Below are positions 43,470 to 52,620 of a stretch of 57,802 nt of DNA, one piece after another. The translations under genes were made by a program, and so were the position numbers. The stretch's first letter is position 1. The number at the start of each line of letters is the position of its first letter. Location of the stretch: contig JAJFIL010000073.1 of assembly GCA_021774965.1 (NCBI GenBank), positions 1-57,802 of the forward strand. Reading direction: 5' to 3'. Source of the stretch: Alphaproteobacteria bacterium. Lineage in GTDB: Bacteria > Pseudomonadota > Alphaproteobacteria > JAJFIK01. Under the pieces are notes generated by a model. That model saw only the letters and a program-made list of their open reading frames with translations. It ran no database searches and was not told the DNA's origin.

Positions 43470-46184
43470 TTAGAACGAGTAGGACAAGCTTACGCTTGCG
43501 AAATCCCGGTCGCGGTTTTTGTTCTCAATACCACCACCAAAGAAACTCGTGTAACCAATATCTGCCCGCCAAGTGTTCTGATAAGAAGCACCGACCCGCA
43601 GGGACAATGACATCGTATCTTCCACATAGTTAGTCAAAGGCGACGGAGATGTCCCTTCAACATCGTGTGAGAATACGAACAACGGGCTAACCGTGAACGC
43701 TCCAAACACGTTGTTGTAGTCCAGACGACCCAAAAGCAGGTAGCCCCAGGAGAAGTCGTCAGCACGACAGCCTGGGCGGGCGTCAAGGCCCAGCAAGCCA
43801 CCCAGCGGAAGGTCAGAACCCTGACAGCTGGTGTTTTGCAGTTGTGGCACGGAGAAATCACCCTCTTTCGGTGCGTCCGGCACGTACAAGAAGCCAGCTT
43901 CCGTGAGGAAGATACCCAAGTCAGCGCCCAGCAGACCGATCAGCGGCGTAGACGCCGTGTAGGTCGCTGTGGTGCCAATATCACCGGAGAACACCTCTTC
44001 CCGCACAAAGCCATCAATAGCTGAGGATGGGCCAAAAGGATTACATGACACCCCATTGACGTTCTGGGCTTCAAAGGCAAGACCCAAGTCACCCACACCG
44101 GCCGGGAAAGCACATTGCAATGCCGCCGAGGCAATGGTGAGCGAGTCAGTGTCAAGCTGCAGAGGTTGATTGTCGCGATAAGCGATTTCACCCTGCACAC
44201 CCCAAGTCCCGATGGTCGTATTGAAGCTCATGCCATACATGCGGATGTCTTCAGGATACTGGAAGCGAACGCCATGCTGGGTTGAGTAACCGAGGATCTC
44301 GGCACCCGTTGCCATCATTGGAGCCGTATCGCTGAGCCCACCGTGAGCGCCAGCAGCGAAGCCACCGCCCGTGATGTTCACAATGCCGGACTGAGCTGCT
44401 GACAATGCGCAGTTGATCTTCATCAGCGTAAGAAGTGATGCGCCACCAGCAACTTCTGCCTGAAGCTCCCCACCGGTGAAGCCAGGAGTTCCAGCGCCAG
44501 CCAGAATGGCATCAGCAACAGGTGCCACCGCAGCCATATAGCCATTTGGATCGTTGGTAGACGTAATGGCCAACCCACCGAGTGCAGGCTCAAGCCCAAC
44601 AATGGAATAGAGGCCGAAGCTACCGGTAGTCAAAAAGCCCGGACCCGCCAAATCGCCACGAACTGCACAGCCGGTTGGAATAACCTGACGACCAATAGAG
44701 CTATCACCAGCTTGGGTCACATCAATGAACACCCGTGAGTCATTCATGGGCACCAATTGTGCGAATGGCAGACGGCTATGGGTGTTGGTGAAGTAGAAGC
44801 CAAACTCTGTGGCATTCAACCAGTCAGCATAGTAGCGAAGCGCCACACCAAACTGGCCTTCATCAGATGCATCCTGATCGGCAAGGCGACGAATGTGGTT
44901 CAGATCGCCGTTAGCAATACGAACTTCTTCGTTTTGTCCGATAGGAATATTGTAGCGCATGTCAACAGCCGTGCCTGCGCAGTCGCCTGGCGACAGAACA
45001 GGGCTAGGTGCCAACAGACCACCGCCAACACCGAGGATAACCTGGTTCAAAACACCAAGGCCGCCCACAGGAGCAAACGCTGCATTCAGACCTGCTGCGG
45101 TGCCTGGGGCAGTGTAATTGCCCGGGTCGGTAGGATCACCCCCTAGGTATCCATCATAAACAAAAGGAGACGCCTGCAGTGCTGTCGCATCACAATTCCG
45201 ACGGAACGTTCCGGCCAATGGGCCACCCCCGATGAAGGAGCCCCCGAGACCAGGCGTGCCATCAAATGGGCGAATGATGTCAGAACCAGCGAACGGTGAA
45301 CCTGCAGGATCAAGCGCAAATGGCTCCCATTCCCACTGGTAGAAAGCCTCAAGAGAGAAATCAAGCGGCAAGCCAACCTGCAAGAAGCTTGCATGAATTG
45401 GAATAAACGCTTCTTTGATTTCAGAACCAGGACGACGGAATGCCGTCACATCAATTGGGTTGATGGTGCTGATGCCGTTTAGGAAGAAGGTTGCTTCCCC
45501 CCAGTTGATCACCTGATAACCCTGACGAACCGTGACCGGCAACTCACCAACATTGAAATCTGCGCTGAGGTATGCGTCAAGAACGTCAAACCCTCGGCCA
45601 ATGTCGTTGGTGACGTCATCACCCAGAGGGTAACGCGCGGCGTTGCCACCATCATCCAAAACAGCGTCATAGAAATAGGAAGCCCGCACAAATGCAGTAA
45701 GGTTCCGCCAGCGCGCTTCCAGGTCATGGGTGACCTTGAGCGGGGCCCCGATCAAATCACCGTTGTCCCAGTTCAGGCGACCATCATCGCCATTGATCGA
45801 GCCATCATGGTTGTCCGGGAAATCCGTGTTCCGAATGGACGCAGTCGCCGGGCCACCAAGAGGGCCGTTGAAGATGAACGAGAGACCCAACGGCGTACAA
45901 ACCGATCCGCCTGTCGCGGCAAAAACGGATGTGGTGCAGAGATCACTCGACAGGATTGGCCTGCTCTCCGCAGGGCCTCCATTGCCTGCCGGCAAGAAAT
46001 CCGTTTCGCGATCAGCAACGCGCATGGATGCGCCGGCACTAATCGTTGTGTCGAAGAAGATATCAACTTCGCCAACTGTGTATTGTTCGGCCTGGGCGCC
46101 AGTAATCCCCAGAAGACCGGCTGCTAGTCCAGCGCCTGTTGCCAACGCCAACAAACGTGACCGAAAGGTGTTGAAACTCACCAT
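43470..46184 (-). CDS. DUF1302 outer-membrane protein
   Basis: 904 aa, longer than many DUF1302 proteins (often 500-700 aa). Signal peptide MVSFNTFRSRLLALATGAGLAAGLLG ending TGAQA. Family marks include FDTTISAGASMRVADRE near the N-terminus, VRQGYQVINWGEATFFLNGISTINPIDV, a LQVGLPLDFSLEAFYQWEW strand and a C-terminal aromatic residue (SLSYSF) expected of a beta-barrel. Gly/Ala-rich loop insertions account for the extra length. A channel for hydrophobic substrates is the usual inference. GAGGAA precedes the ATG; it is the first gene of the DUF1302-DUF1329 unit. Confidence 0.92.
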   Translation of the reverse strand: MVSFNTFRSRLLALATGAGLAAGLLGITGAQAEQYTVGEVDIFFDTTISAGASMRVADRETDFLPAGNGGPAESRPILSSDLCTTSVFAATGGSVCTPLGLSFIFNGPLGGPATASIRNTDFPDNHDGSINGDDGRLNWDNGDLIGAPLKVTHDLEARWRNLTAFVRASYFYDAVLDDGGNAARYPLGDDVTNDIGRGFDVLDAYLSADFNVGELPVTVRQGYQVINWGEATFFLNGISTINPIDVTAFRRPGSEIKEAFIPIHASFLQVGLPLDFSLEAFYQWEWEPFALDPAGSPFAGSDIIRPFDGTPGLGGSFIGGGPLAGTFRRNCDATALQASPFVYDGYLGGDPTDPGNYTAPGTAAGLNAAFAPVGGLGVLNQVILGVGGGLLAPSPVLSPGDCAGTAVDMRYNIPIGQNEEVRIANGDLNHIRRLADQDASDEGQFGVALRYYADWLNATEFGFYFTNTHSRLPFAQLVPMNDSRVFIDVTQAGDSSIGRQVIPTGCAVRGDLAGPGFLTTGSFGLYSIVGLEPALGGLAITSTNDPNGYMAAVAPVADAILAGAGTPGFTGGELQAEVAGGASLLTLMKINCALSAAQSGIVNITGGGFAAGAHGGLSDTAPMMATGAEILGYSTQHGVRFQYPEDIRMYGMSFNTTIGTWGVQGEIAYRDNQPLQLDTDSLTIASAALQCAFPAGVGDLGLAFEAQNVNGVSCNPFGPSSAIDGFVREEVFSGDIGTTATYTASTPLIGLLGADLGIFLTEAGFLYVPDAPKEGDFSVPQLQNTSCQGSDLPLGGLLGLDARPGCRADDFSWGYLLLGRLDYNNVFGAFTVSPLFVFSHDVEGTSPSPLTNYVEDTMSLSLRVGASYQNTWRADIGYTSFFGGGIENKNRDRDFASVSLSYSF

Positions 46185-46557
46185 AACAGGTATTCCTCCT
46201 CAGCACTCTAATCCTAAACTGACCCGATATTACCCCGCGATGTCCCCATCGCTGCACGGACCAATTTTAGCTACCTAGGGGAAAAGTAATGTCGCTGCAG
46301 TGCGCACACGTCCCCCGACGAAGGCAGCATCCCTCAATGAACACAGCACACGCTTCCATTAAAAGTGTCAACGACTTCATAACAAACAGGTAATGATGTT
46401 GCTAAACCTATGGCAAAAACATCACGGTTCGGACTCTTGGGTGCGCTGCAATAAGACAATGCTGCGGTTGTATTTGCTTTGTGAATGCAGATCCCCAGGT
46501 AGGACGTGTGGCAAAAACACCCCAATCCATGGCAACGGATAACGTAGGGGATTGGCC
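46185..46557. other. Gene-free region upstream of DUF1302
   Basis: 373 bp without a supported coding frame. It must carry the promoter of the DUF1302-DUF1329 transcript. No strong hairpin or known operator was recognised. Confidence 0.35.
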
Positions 46558-46875
46558 TTATTTGGTAAAACCTAGAAGCCAATTGATGAGAAAGTCGAAC
46601 TCTCCAGGCTCAATCAGCACCGTCACAATCAAGGCCCACAGCAAGGCTGCCAGAGGCAAAGGCCATAAACGTGGCCAAATTGCCGCCAAGAAACCGCCTA
46701 GAGGGATTGCAATGAGGGCAACAATCTGTGTGCGGCCCAAAATTGAGAGAATAGGCCCCATCTCAGCCCACGGATCCGCCTGCCAGACATCCAGGAGACC
46801 CAGACCAACGGCATAGGTGAGGACCAGGCTCATGATGCCCATCAAGATCCGGCCTGATACAGCTAATTTCTTCAT
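46558..46875 (-). CDS. Small integral membrane protein
   Basis: 105 aa from the ATG at 46875 with GGGGGAG upstream. Three hydrophobic segments: ILMGIMSLVLTYAVGLGLLDV, TQIVALIAIPLGGFLAAIWP and LPLAALLWALIVTVLI, then GEFDFLINWLLGFTK. I recognise no family. Same strand as DUF1302 but 373 bp away, so probably an independent unit. Confidence 0.6.
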   Translation of the reverse strand: MKKLAVSGRILMGIMSLVLTYAVGLGLLDVWQADPWAEMGPILSILGRTQIVALIAIPLGGFLAAIWPRLWPLPLAALLWALIVTVLIEPGEFDFLINWLLGFTK

Positions 46876-46962
46876 GTCTCCCCCGCCCCGTTTCAGCAGA
46901 TCAGATGTCCGAGCCAATGCCAAGCACACAATCTGGTGCTAAGACAGGGCCTTAAACGTTGA

Positions 46963-47005
46963 AGGGCCCGGATCTGCACCTCGAAAGAGGCGAGCTCCGG
47001 GCCCT
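46963..47005. other. Two-tier perfect hairpin
   Basis: Outer 10-bp perfect arms AGGGCCCGGA (46963-46972) / TCCGGGCCCT (46996-47005); inner perfect stem CCTC (46979-46982) / GAGG (46987-46990) closed by a GAAA tetraloop. No T-run, so not a standard terminator. It looks like a folded RNA domain or a cruciform. Confidence 0.6.
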
Positions 47006-47287
47006 ATCGTTCGCGAAAGCGACGCTCCTATGGCCATTGGCAAATTCATGCCGATAAGCGGACCGGGGGGATTTGGCGTGAGTTGGTCCAAGCGCCTTAT
47101 GCTTCCACTGACATGTTGCCGACTGTGGGGGGCCTCCCGAGGCAAATAAATGGGAGGTATGGGGTTGTCGACAGCATGTACGCAAACTCAAGTTCCCGGT
47201 GGTGAAGGGAGTTTGGGATAGAAACCCGAGCTGCGATCCTGGCTAGTTCTCCTGATGCGTTAAATGAAAATCCGTGAGGCGCAGCGG

Positions 47288-47499
47288 TTATCCGAACGCC
47301 AAGATAAAACGCAACAAACTAGGGACTAATTCGACAGTCTGGACGCTGGCACCTCTACTACTTGGAGTCAAACAACCCAAGCACTCCCGCCCTAGTTGTC
47401 CACCGGTTCACACAGGATGCTCACAGGCTTATCCACAGCCATAATGAGCGAAATCACCAAAAGATCAGAAAACTGGGGAAAACTTGCGGTTTATCCCCG
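47288..47499 (+). promoter_or_regulatory. Cluster of DnaA-box-like motifs
   Basis: TTATCCGAA (47288-47296), TTGTCCACC (47396-47404), the consensus DnaA box TTATCCACA (47429-47437) and TTATCCCCG (47491-47499), all on the plus strand within 212 bp. One is a perfect box; the others deviate at two or more positions. An A/T-rich run follows. An origin or DnaA-regulated site is a hypothesis. Confidence 0.4.
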
Positions 47500-47606
47500 T
47501 GCGTGACAAGGCAAATCATATATTCTGTTTTGCAGGTGCTCGCTATAGCAGTAAAGCGTTGAATCACCCATATTAAGGGTGCGTGAAACAAACGAAAGGA
47601 CATTTC

Positions 47607-48491
47607 ATGGGTACGTTTGAATTTCTTCTTCTATTCTTCGCCTTTGCCACCATCCTGGTACTGGCGCAGATCGTCAAAATTGTTCCCCAGTCGGAGAACT
47701 GGATCACCGAACGATTTGGGCGCTATCGCACGACCCTTACCCCCGGGCTTAATTTCATCACGCCGTTCATTGATAGAGTTCGGCACAAGATCTCCGTGCT
47801 GGAGCGGCAACTGCCCCACCTCGCCCAGGATGCTATTACCAAGGACAACGTGACCCTTCAGGCCGAGGTCGCTGTTTTCTACCGGGTCATTGCGCCGGAG
47901 AACTCGGTTTATCGCATTCGCGACATTGATTTTGCGGTCTCCACCACGGTGGCGGGTTTGGTGCGCTCAGAGATTGGCAAGATCGATCTCGACGAAGTGC
48001 AGTCCAACCGTTCTGCCCTGAACCTTGAGATCAGGGATCATCTGGCGGAAGCAACGGATGAGTGGGGCATTCAGATTACCCGCGCAGAGATCCTGGACAT
48101 CAATCTTGATGCCGCAACGCGCGATGCCATGCTGCAACAGCTGAATGCAGAGCGAGAGCGCCGCGCCACAGTGGCCCGCGCAGAAGGCGACAAGCGCGCT
48201 CGTCAGCTGGAAGCTGATGCCGAACTCTATACCGCGCAGAAGCTCGCCGAAGCACGGCGCATTCAGGCCGACGCAGATGCCTATGCGACTGAAACTGTGG
48301 CAAAAGCCATTGAGAACAATGGCGAGCGCGCCATCCAGTTTGAGATTGCCAAGCAGCAAGTTGAAGCGATTACCGCTATCGGGGCATCGGAAAACTCGAA
48401 GTTCGTTCTTGTTCCTGGTAGCCTGACGGATGCCTTTGCCGATCCCATGAAACAATTCCTGGGGACAAAGAATGAGAGAGATGCGTCATGA
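47607..48491 (+). CDS. qmcA: SPFH/Band 7 domain protein QmcA
   Basis: 294 aa. N-terminal membrane anchor MGTFEFLLLFFAFATILVLA, then the band-7 domain: IVPQSENWITERFGRYRTTL, PGLNFITPFIDRVRHKISV, AVFYRVIAPENSVYRI and the long heptad-rich helix AERERRATVARAEGDKRARQ. These stomatin-like proteins form large membrane microdomain complexes. AAAGGA lies upstream of this ATG; a start eight codons earlier is less likely. The stop overlaps the nfeD start (ATGA), the conserved pair. Confidence 0.93.
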   Translation: MGTFEFLLLFFAFATILVLAQIVKIVPQSENWITERFGRYRTTLTPGLNFITPFIDRVRHKISVLERQLPHLAQDAITKDNVTLQAEVAVFYRVIAPENSVYRIRDIDFAVSTTVAGLVRSEIGKIDLDEVQSNRSALNLEIRDHLAEATDEWGIQITRAEILDINLDAATRDAMLQQLNAERERRATVARAEGDKRARQLEADAELYTAQKLAEARRIQADADAYATETVAKAIENNGERAIQFEIAKQQVEAITAIGASENSKFVLVPGSLTDAFADPMKQFLGTKNERDAS

Positions 48492-48790
48492 ATGAGTACA
48501 TAGCCCGTTGGGTGCTCGATCCCTTTGCCTGGATGATTGCCGGGGTCGCCTTTGGCCTGATCGAGATTATCCTGCCCACATATTTCTTTTTGGGCATGGG
48601 GCTTGCGGGCTTTGAGGTTGGTATATTGGTTTGGCTCTTCGGCGGCTTTCTGGAGATGTCGGGCCAAGCCGTTGCAATCACCGCCTTGTTGTTTGCCCTT
48701 GGCACTGTCGGGAACTGGTTTTTGATCCGGCGCTTTGTGCCCTATAGAGGGCGCGATCAGGAGCTCAAGGACGATATCAACGAATACTAA
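48488..48790 (+). CDS. nfeD: NfeD family membrane protein
   Basis: 100 aa, short NfeD type. Two or three membrane helices (FAWMIAGVAFGLIEIILP, GFEVGILVWLFGGF, AITALLFALGTVGNWF) and a basic cytoplasmic tail. The C-terminal OB-fold of longer NfeD proteins is mostly absent. It partners the upstream SPFH protein, as in stomatin-NfeD operons. Confidence 0.9.
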   Translation: MNEYIARWVLDPFAWMIAGVAFGLIEIILPTYFFLGMGLAGFEVGILVWLFGGFLEMSGQAVAITALLFALGTVGNWFLIRRFVPYRGRDQELKDDINEY

Positions 48791-48800
48791 ATTCAAAACT

Positions 48801-48834
48801 GGCAAAAGGGAGGTATAAGAACTTTCCTTTTGCC
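48801..48834. terminator. Possible terminator after nfeD (weak T-run)
   Basis: Perfect 9-bp stem GGCAAAAGG (48801-48809) / CCTTTTGCC (48826-48834), 10 bp past the nfeD stop. The following CTCCTC is not a proper T-run, so a transcript-end or stabilising hairpin is a better description. Confidence 0.45.
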
Positions 48835-48893
48835 CTCCTCACTGTGCCTTCTCCTGCGTTGCCCGGAGAGACGCGTTACATAAAGCCCCTCTT

Positions 48894-49649
48894 ATGACCA
48901 CACCATCACCCCACCAGACCCAGGCACCCTTCCAGACAGAAGGCCAGTTCGCGAAAAGCCCCATGCTTTTCTTTTGCGACCACGCCAGCAACACCATGCC
49001 GGATGAGCTTGAGAGCCTCGGCCTGGATGAACGCTACCTGCGCACCCACATTGCCTATGACATTGGCTCACTGGATCTCACGCGCACTCTGGTGCAGGCG
49101 TTTGATACCCGGCTCATCTGGTGCGATTTCTCTCGGCTTCTGGTAGACCCCAATCGCAGTCATGATCGCGAGGACCTGATCCCGAACATCAGCGATGGCA
49201 TTGATATCCCGGGCAATCACAATCTTTCTGCCGTGGCGCGGGAAGAACGCATTGAGCGTTTCTTTGAGCCCTATCACCATGCTCTGGCCTCTGAGATTGA
49301 TGCCGCCCGGCAGCATTTTGAAGACCCGTTGATCGTCTCTATCCACTCATTCACCCCAAGCCTTCATACCGATCACGTAAAACGCCCCTGGGAAATCGGC
49401 GTTTTGTGGGCCCATGATGAGCCCACGGCCCGTGCCTTTATGGCCTCTGTCACGAAACGCTCCGATCTGACCATTGGCGACAATGCGCCCTATGACGCCC
49501 GCGGCTTCAATTATTCCATCGATCGTCATGTCAAACCCCTGGGCCTGAAGCACCTGACCCTGGAGGTTCGTCAGGACCTTCTTTTAAACGATCAGGACAT
49601 CGCTGAGATGGCCGATTTGCTCAAAGGCGCAATTGGCGATTTAATCTAG
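48894..49649 (+). CDS. N-formylglutamate amidohydrolase
   Basis: 251 aa of the FGase (HutG-like) family. Metal- and substrate-site motifs: MLFFCDHASNTMP, YDIGSLDLTRTLVQAF, CDFSRLLVDPNRSHD and VSIHSFTPSL. It releases formate from N-formylglutamate, the end of one histidine-degradation route; no other hut gene is in the window, and related proteins may act on other N-formyl amino acids. Next gene ybdK lies 33 bp downstream. Confidence 0.9.
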   Translation: MTTPSPHQTQAPFQTEGQFAKSPMLFFCDHASNTMPDELESLGLDERYLRTHIAYDIGSLDLTRTLVQAFDTRLIWCDFSRLLVDPNRSHDREDLIPNISDGIDIPGNHNLSAVAREERIERFFEPYHHALASEIDAARQHFEDPLIVSIHSFTPSLHTDHVKRPWEIGVLWAHDEPTARAFMASVTKRSDLTIGDNAPYDARGFNYSIDRHVKPLGLKHLTLEVRQDLLLNDQDIAEMADLLKGAIGDLI

Positions 49650-49682
49650 CTTCGGAGTTGCAAATCACCCGGAGCGGATTTC

Positions 49683-50813
49683 ATGGAACCATCCCTGACC
49701 ATCGGTATTGAGGAAGAGTATCTTCTGGTTGACCCGGAGAGCTTTGATCTGGTTGCCGACCCGCCCGATGATTTCATGAAGGAATGCAAGGAAGCGCTGG
49801 GTGATCGCGTAACCCCTGAGTTCCTCAAATGTCAGGTGGAAATCGGCACACCCGTTTGCAACACGCCCGCTGAGGCTCGCCCTCATCTGGTGGCCTTCCG
49901 ACGAACCATAAAACGCATTGCAGAACGTCACGGGCTGCGCCTGATGGCCGCCTCCACTCATCCGTTTGCCCTGTGGGACCAGCAGCACCACACCGCTGCA
50001 AAGCGCTATGACGACCTGGACAGCGACATGCAGGGCGCTATCCGCCGCATGCTCATCTGCGGTATGCATGTGCATGTAGGCATCGAAGACCCGGACATGC
50101 GCGTTGATCTGATGAACCAGGCAACCTACTTCCTACCTCATCTGCTGGCGCTCTCAACTTCATCTCCGTTTTGGGGAGGACATGAGATGGGCATGAAGTC
50201 CTGTCGCCTGACCATCTTCGATGGCATGCCGCGGACCGGCATCCCTGATCACTTCGCCAGCTGGAGCGAATATGAGAAGGTCATTAATCATCTGATCCAC
50301 GCAGGCATTCTGGAAGACAGCACCAAGCTGTGGTGGGACCTCCGTCCCTCCGGACGGTTTCCCACGCTAGAGATGCGGATTACGGATGTCTGCACCCGCC
50401 TGGAAGACGCCTTGTGCATTGCCGCGTTGTTCCAATGCATCATGCGCATGCTGGTGCGCCTGAAACGATCCAACCAACGTTGGCGCATCTACCCGCGGGT
50501 GTTGATCAAGGAGAATCGCTGGCTTGCACAACGCCATGGGGTCACCGGCAGCTTGGTGGATTTGGGAAAACAAGAACGAACATCTTATGAAGCCCTGATC
50601 GAAGAAATCCTGTTGATGCTGAAAGATGATGCCGAGGCACTGGGCTGCGAGAAAGAAGTCGCCCACGCCCGCGTTATTCTGGAACGGGGCACCAGCGCTG
50701 ACCGCCAGCTCCGCAAATTTGCGGACGCTAAAAAGGCCGGTGCCGATCAGGCCGAAGCATTGCGCGAAGTGGCGAAGATGCTGGTCGAAGAAACCGCCAT
50801 GGATTTGCCGTAA
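49683..50813 (+). CDS. ybdK: Carboxylate-amine ligase, YbdK/GCS2 family
   Basis: 376 aa. GCS2 motifs: TIGIEEEYLLVDPESFDL, ECQ-like EFLKCQVEIGTPVC, GMHVHVGIEDPDMRVDLMN, SLTIFDG-type CRLTIFDGMPRTG, and the nucleotide-site DLRPSGRFPTLEMRITDVC. The family joins glutamate to cysteine or another amine using ATP; YbdK has only weak gamma-glutamylcysteine ligase activity, so the true substrate is uncertain. GGAG precedes the ATG. Confidence 0.93.
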   Translation: MEPSLTIGIEEEYLLVDPESFDLVADPPDDFMKECKEALGDRVTPEFLKCQVEIGTPVCNTPAEARPHLVAFRRTIKRIAERHGLRLMAASTHPFALWDQQHHTAAKRYDDLDSDMQGAIRRMLICGMHVHVGIEDPDMRVDLMNQATYFLPHLLALSTSSPFWGGHEMGMKSCRLTIFDGMPRTGIPDHFASWSEYEKVINHLIHAGILEDSTKLWWDLRPSGRFPTLEMRITDVCTRLEDALCIAALFQCIMRMLVRLKRSNQRWRIYPRVLIKENRWLAQRHGVTGSLVDLGKQERTSYEALIEEILLMLKDDAEALGCEKEVAHARVILERGTSADRQLRKFADAKKAGADQAEALREVAKMLVEETAMDLP

Positions 50814-50896
50814 TACAAAGGAGCGCGGCAAAGCAAACAGGCGACGCCATTTCTGACGTCGCCCGCTGCATTGATCTCTATAAAGAGCACTTAAGC

Positions 50897-52036
50897 CTAG
50901 TTAAGCGGAATGGTCAGGCCCACGATGAAGTTGTGGCTTTCCGCACTGAAAGCAGTTTGTGGCCCAAAATCAAATTCGCCCGTGCCGAAATAGCGGTACT
51001 GCGCGCTCAATGACATGCCATTGCCCACGTCATAGGCCACACCAGCGCCGAATTGATAGGCAAAGGCCCAATCGTCATTGTCGACACTGTAATTGAGGCT
51101 AAATGTCCGCGTCCCCGAGCCACCGATTGCAACAGTTGTGGAGCCAGTGATGTTGGTTCCCGTAACCGTTCCCTTAGCGGTATTCGCAGTCCCAAGCGGA
51201 AGGGTCGTAGACATCGAGAAAAGGAATGAAGTGGGGACAGCGGTGCTCCAGCTCAGGGAATGGTCAAACGACATTTGCGCAAAACCAATGCCAGCACCAA
51301 CAAACGGCGTGAATGGGCCATCATTGGCAAAGTCATACCAGACGTTGGCCATGAACGACCACGTAGAGGCTTCACCGGTAACCGATACGCGCGTGTCAAT
51401 TGGGAAGGTCACCGCCTGGTGAGCAATTTCCGAAGGGCTTGGCCCCGTCCCGGTATATTTCGCCTCAGCACCTGCGATAAAATCGCCCCGCGCAACAAGA
51501 GTGCCCCATTCCCCATTCAGATATTTCCCCAGGTTCAGACCGTAGCCAGCCGTTCCGCGCAAATTCACCGTGTCTTCAACGTCGTGGCTGCGGTAGGCAA
51601 CTTCCAACTCGCCACGCCAGTTTCCGCCCAAACTTGTGCCAAAGGCTGCTCCGACAACGAAACCTGTGTCAAAACTTCCCTGCCAAGCGCCATTGGTAAA
51701 TTGGTTGGTCGTTATGCTCATGGAGACGCCACCATACTTCGAAGTGAAATAATGTTTGCCGGTGGGTCGTCCGCCTACGAATGTAACCCAGGTCGGTGTT
51801 CCGGTGAGAGTCGAGAACGACAAGGTCCCGGTGGGAAGGCCCGTGCCATTGTACTTACCGAAATTCCAATCCAGAATCTGATTAAAGCTTGAGCCGCCGG
51901 TGGAAACATCAAAATCTGAATCGAGCGTTGATAGCCCTCCAAAAACACTGATGTAATGCTCACCGGCCTGTGCAGCAGAGCCTGCGGTCAGTGCTGTTGC
52001 TGCGACTGTACTTACGAGAATATGTTTGAGATCCAT
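50897..52036 (-). CDS. Outer-membrane beta-barrel protein
   Basis: 379 aa from the ATG at 52036 (GGAGGGG upstream; an in-frame TTG/ATG five codons earlier is weaker). Signal peptide MDLKHILVSTVAATALTAGSAAQA. Alternating aromatic/Gly strands: WRGELEVAYRSHDVEDT, GLNLGKYLNGEWGTLVARGD, NVWYDFANDGPFTPFVGAG (typical OmpW/OmpA-like turn), WAFAYQFGAGVAYDVGNGMSL and SAQYRYFGTGEFDFG, ending NFIVGLTIPLN. Ser/Thr/Gly-rich loops are long. An OMP_b-brl-type barrel is clear; ligand unknown. Confidence 0.88.
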   Translation of the reverse strand: MDLKHILVSTVAATALTAGSAAQAGEHYISVFGGLSTLDSDFDVSTGGSSFNQILDWNFGKYNGTGLPTGTLSFSTLTGTPTWVTFVGGRPTGKHYFTSKYGGVSMSITTNQFTNGAWQGSFDTGFVVGAAFGTSLGGNWRGELEVAYRSHDVEDTVNLRGTAGYGLNLGKYLNGEWGTLVARGDFIAGAEAKYTGTGPSPSEIAHQAVTFPIDTRVSVTGEASTWSFMANVWYDFANDGPFTPFVGAGIGFAQMSFDHSLSWSTAVPTSFLFSMSTTLPLGTANTAKGTVTGTNITGSTTVAIGGSGTRTFSLNYSVDNDDWAFAYQFGAGVAYDVGNGMSLSAQYRYFGTGEFDFGPQTAFSAESHNFIVGLTIPLN

Positions 52037-52504
52037 GATTTTCCCCTCCACGGAACTTATGAGTGCTTCTCAAGGCTACGCCTCTTGAGAGATCTCCTCA
52101 ACGCGGGAAGGGCGGTTTGGGCAGTTTATCACACGATACAGCGCGTAGTTGTGTCTGTTGGAATTGCCAATGAACCTGCGGGCCAGGTTGGCAATCAAGA
52201 ACCCCTCCAAACTGCCATTCTTCCGATTAGCCGAAGAGTGTGGTTTTTGCGCAATAGTGTGCCCCACCGCGCAAAATCATCACGCCAATTCGAGTCTGAT
52301 GACTGGTCTGGCAGGTGTAGTGGACCAGGTGACAGCAGAGAGCTATTCAGCATCCACGAAGCAGGATGATGCCCCCAGAGGGAGAAACCTCGAACACGCT
52401 CCATAAAGCCCAAGCGGGCGTCGGGCGGTCAGACCGCCCCATCGTAGCATTAAGCGCCCTTGCGCTGCAGCGCACATTGGCGAAATTGCGTGAGATCAAG
52501 AAAA
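52037..52504. other. Gene-free region between the barrel gene and tRNA-Thr
   Basis: 468 bp without a convincing gene. It holds the barrel-protein promoter and, near its right end, hairpins that could end the tRNA-Thr transcript: GCCC/GGGC around 52408-52419, and GGGCGGTC-A-GACCGCCC at 52423-52439. Confidence 0.4.
52423..52439 (-). terminator. Palindromic stem downstream of tRNA-Thr
   Basis: GGGCGGTC (52423-52430), 1-nt centre, GACCGCCC (52432-52439): a perfect 17-bp palindrome. On the minus strand it lies about 65 bp past the tRNA end, followed by a second small GC stem and CTTT. Terminator-like, weakly supported; a protein-binding dyad is also possible. Confidence 0.4.
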
Positions 52505-52580
<76 letters not shown>

Positions 52581-52620
52581 ATACCTCGCTTGAGCGCCGG
52601 ACATAGCCTATTTTCCCATT

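Larger units (their letters stand above)
46876..47606. other. Gene-free region with DnaA-box-like sites and strong secondary structure
   Basis: 731 bp without a credible gene, between a minus-strand membrane protein and plus-strand qmcA. It holds a two-tier hairpin (46963-47005), a further stem CCTCCC/GGGAGG (47133-47138 / 47152-47157), four TTRTCC-type motifs on one strand (47288-47499), and a downstream A/T-rich stretch near 47513-47532. It could be a replication-related or regulatory locus, or hold an unrecognised structured RNA. Confidence 0.5.

Noticed and set aside
47362-47562. Plus-strand 66-aa frame over the DnaA-box-like sites
   Set aside because: Composition is not protein-like and there is no ribosome-binding site; the DNA motifs explain the sequence better.
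52195-52413. Small frames on both strands between the barrel gene and tRNA-Thr
   Set aside because: Mutually overlapping, no ribosome-binding sites, no recognisable pattern.
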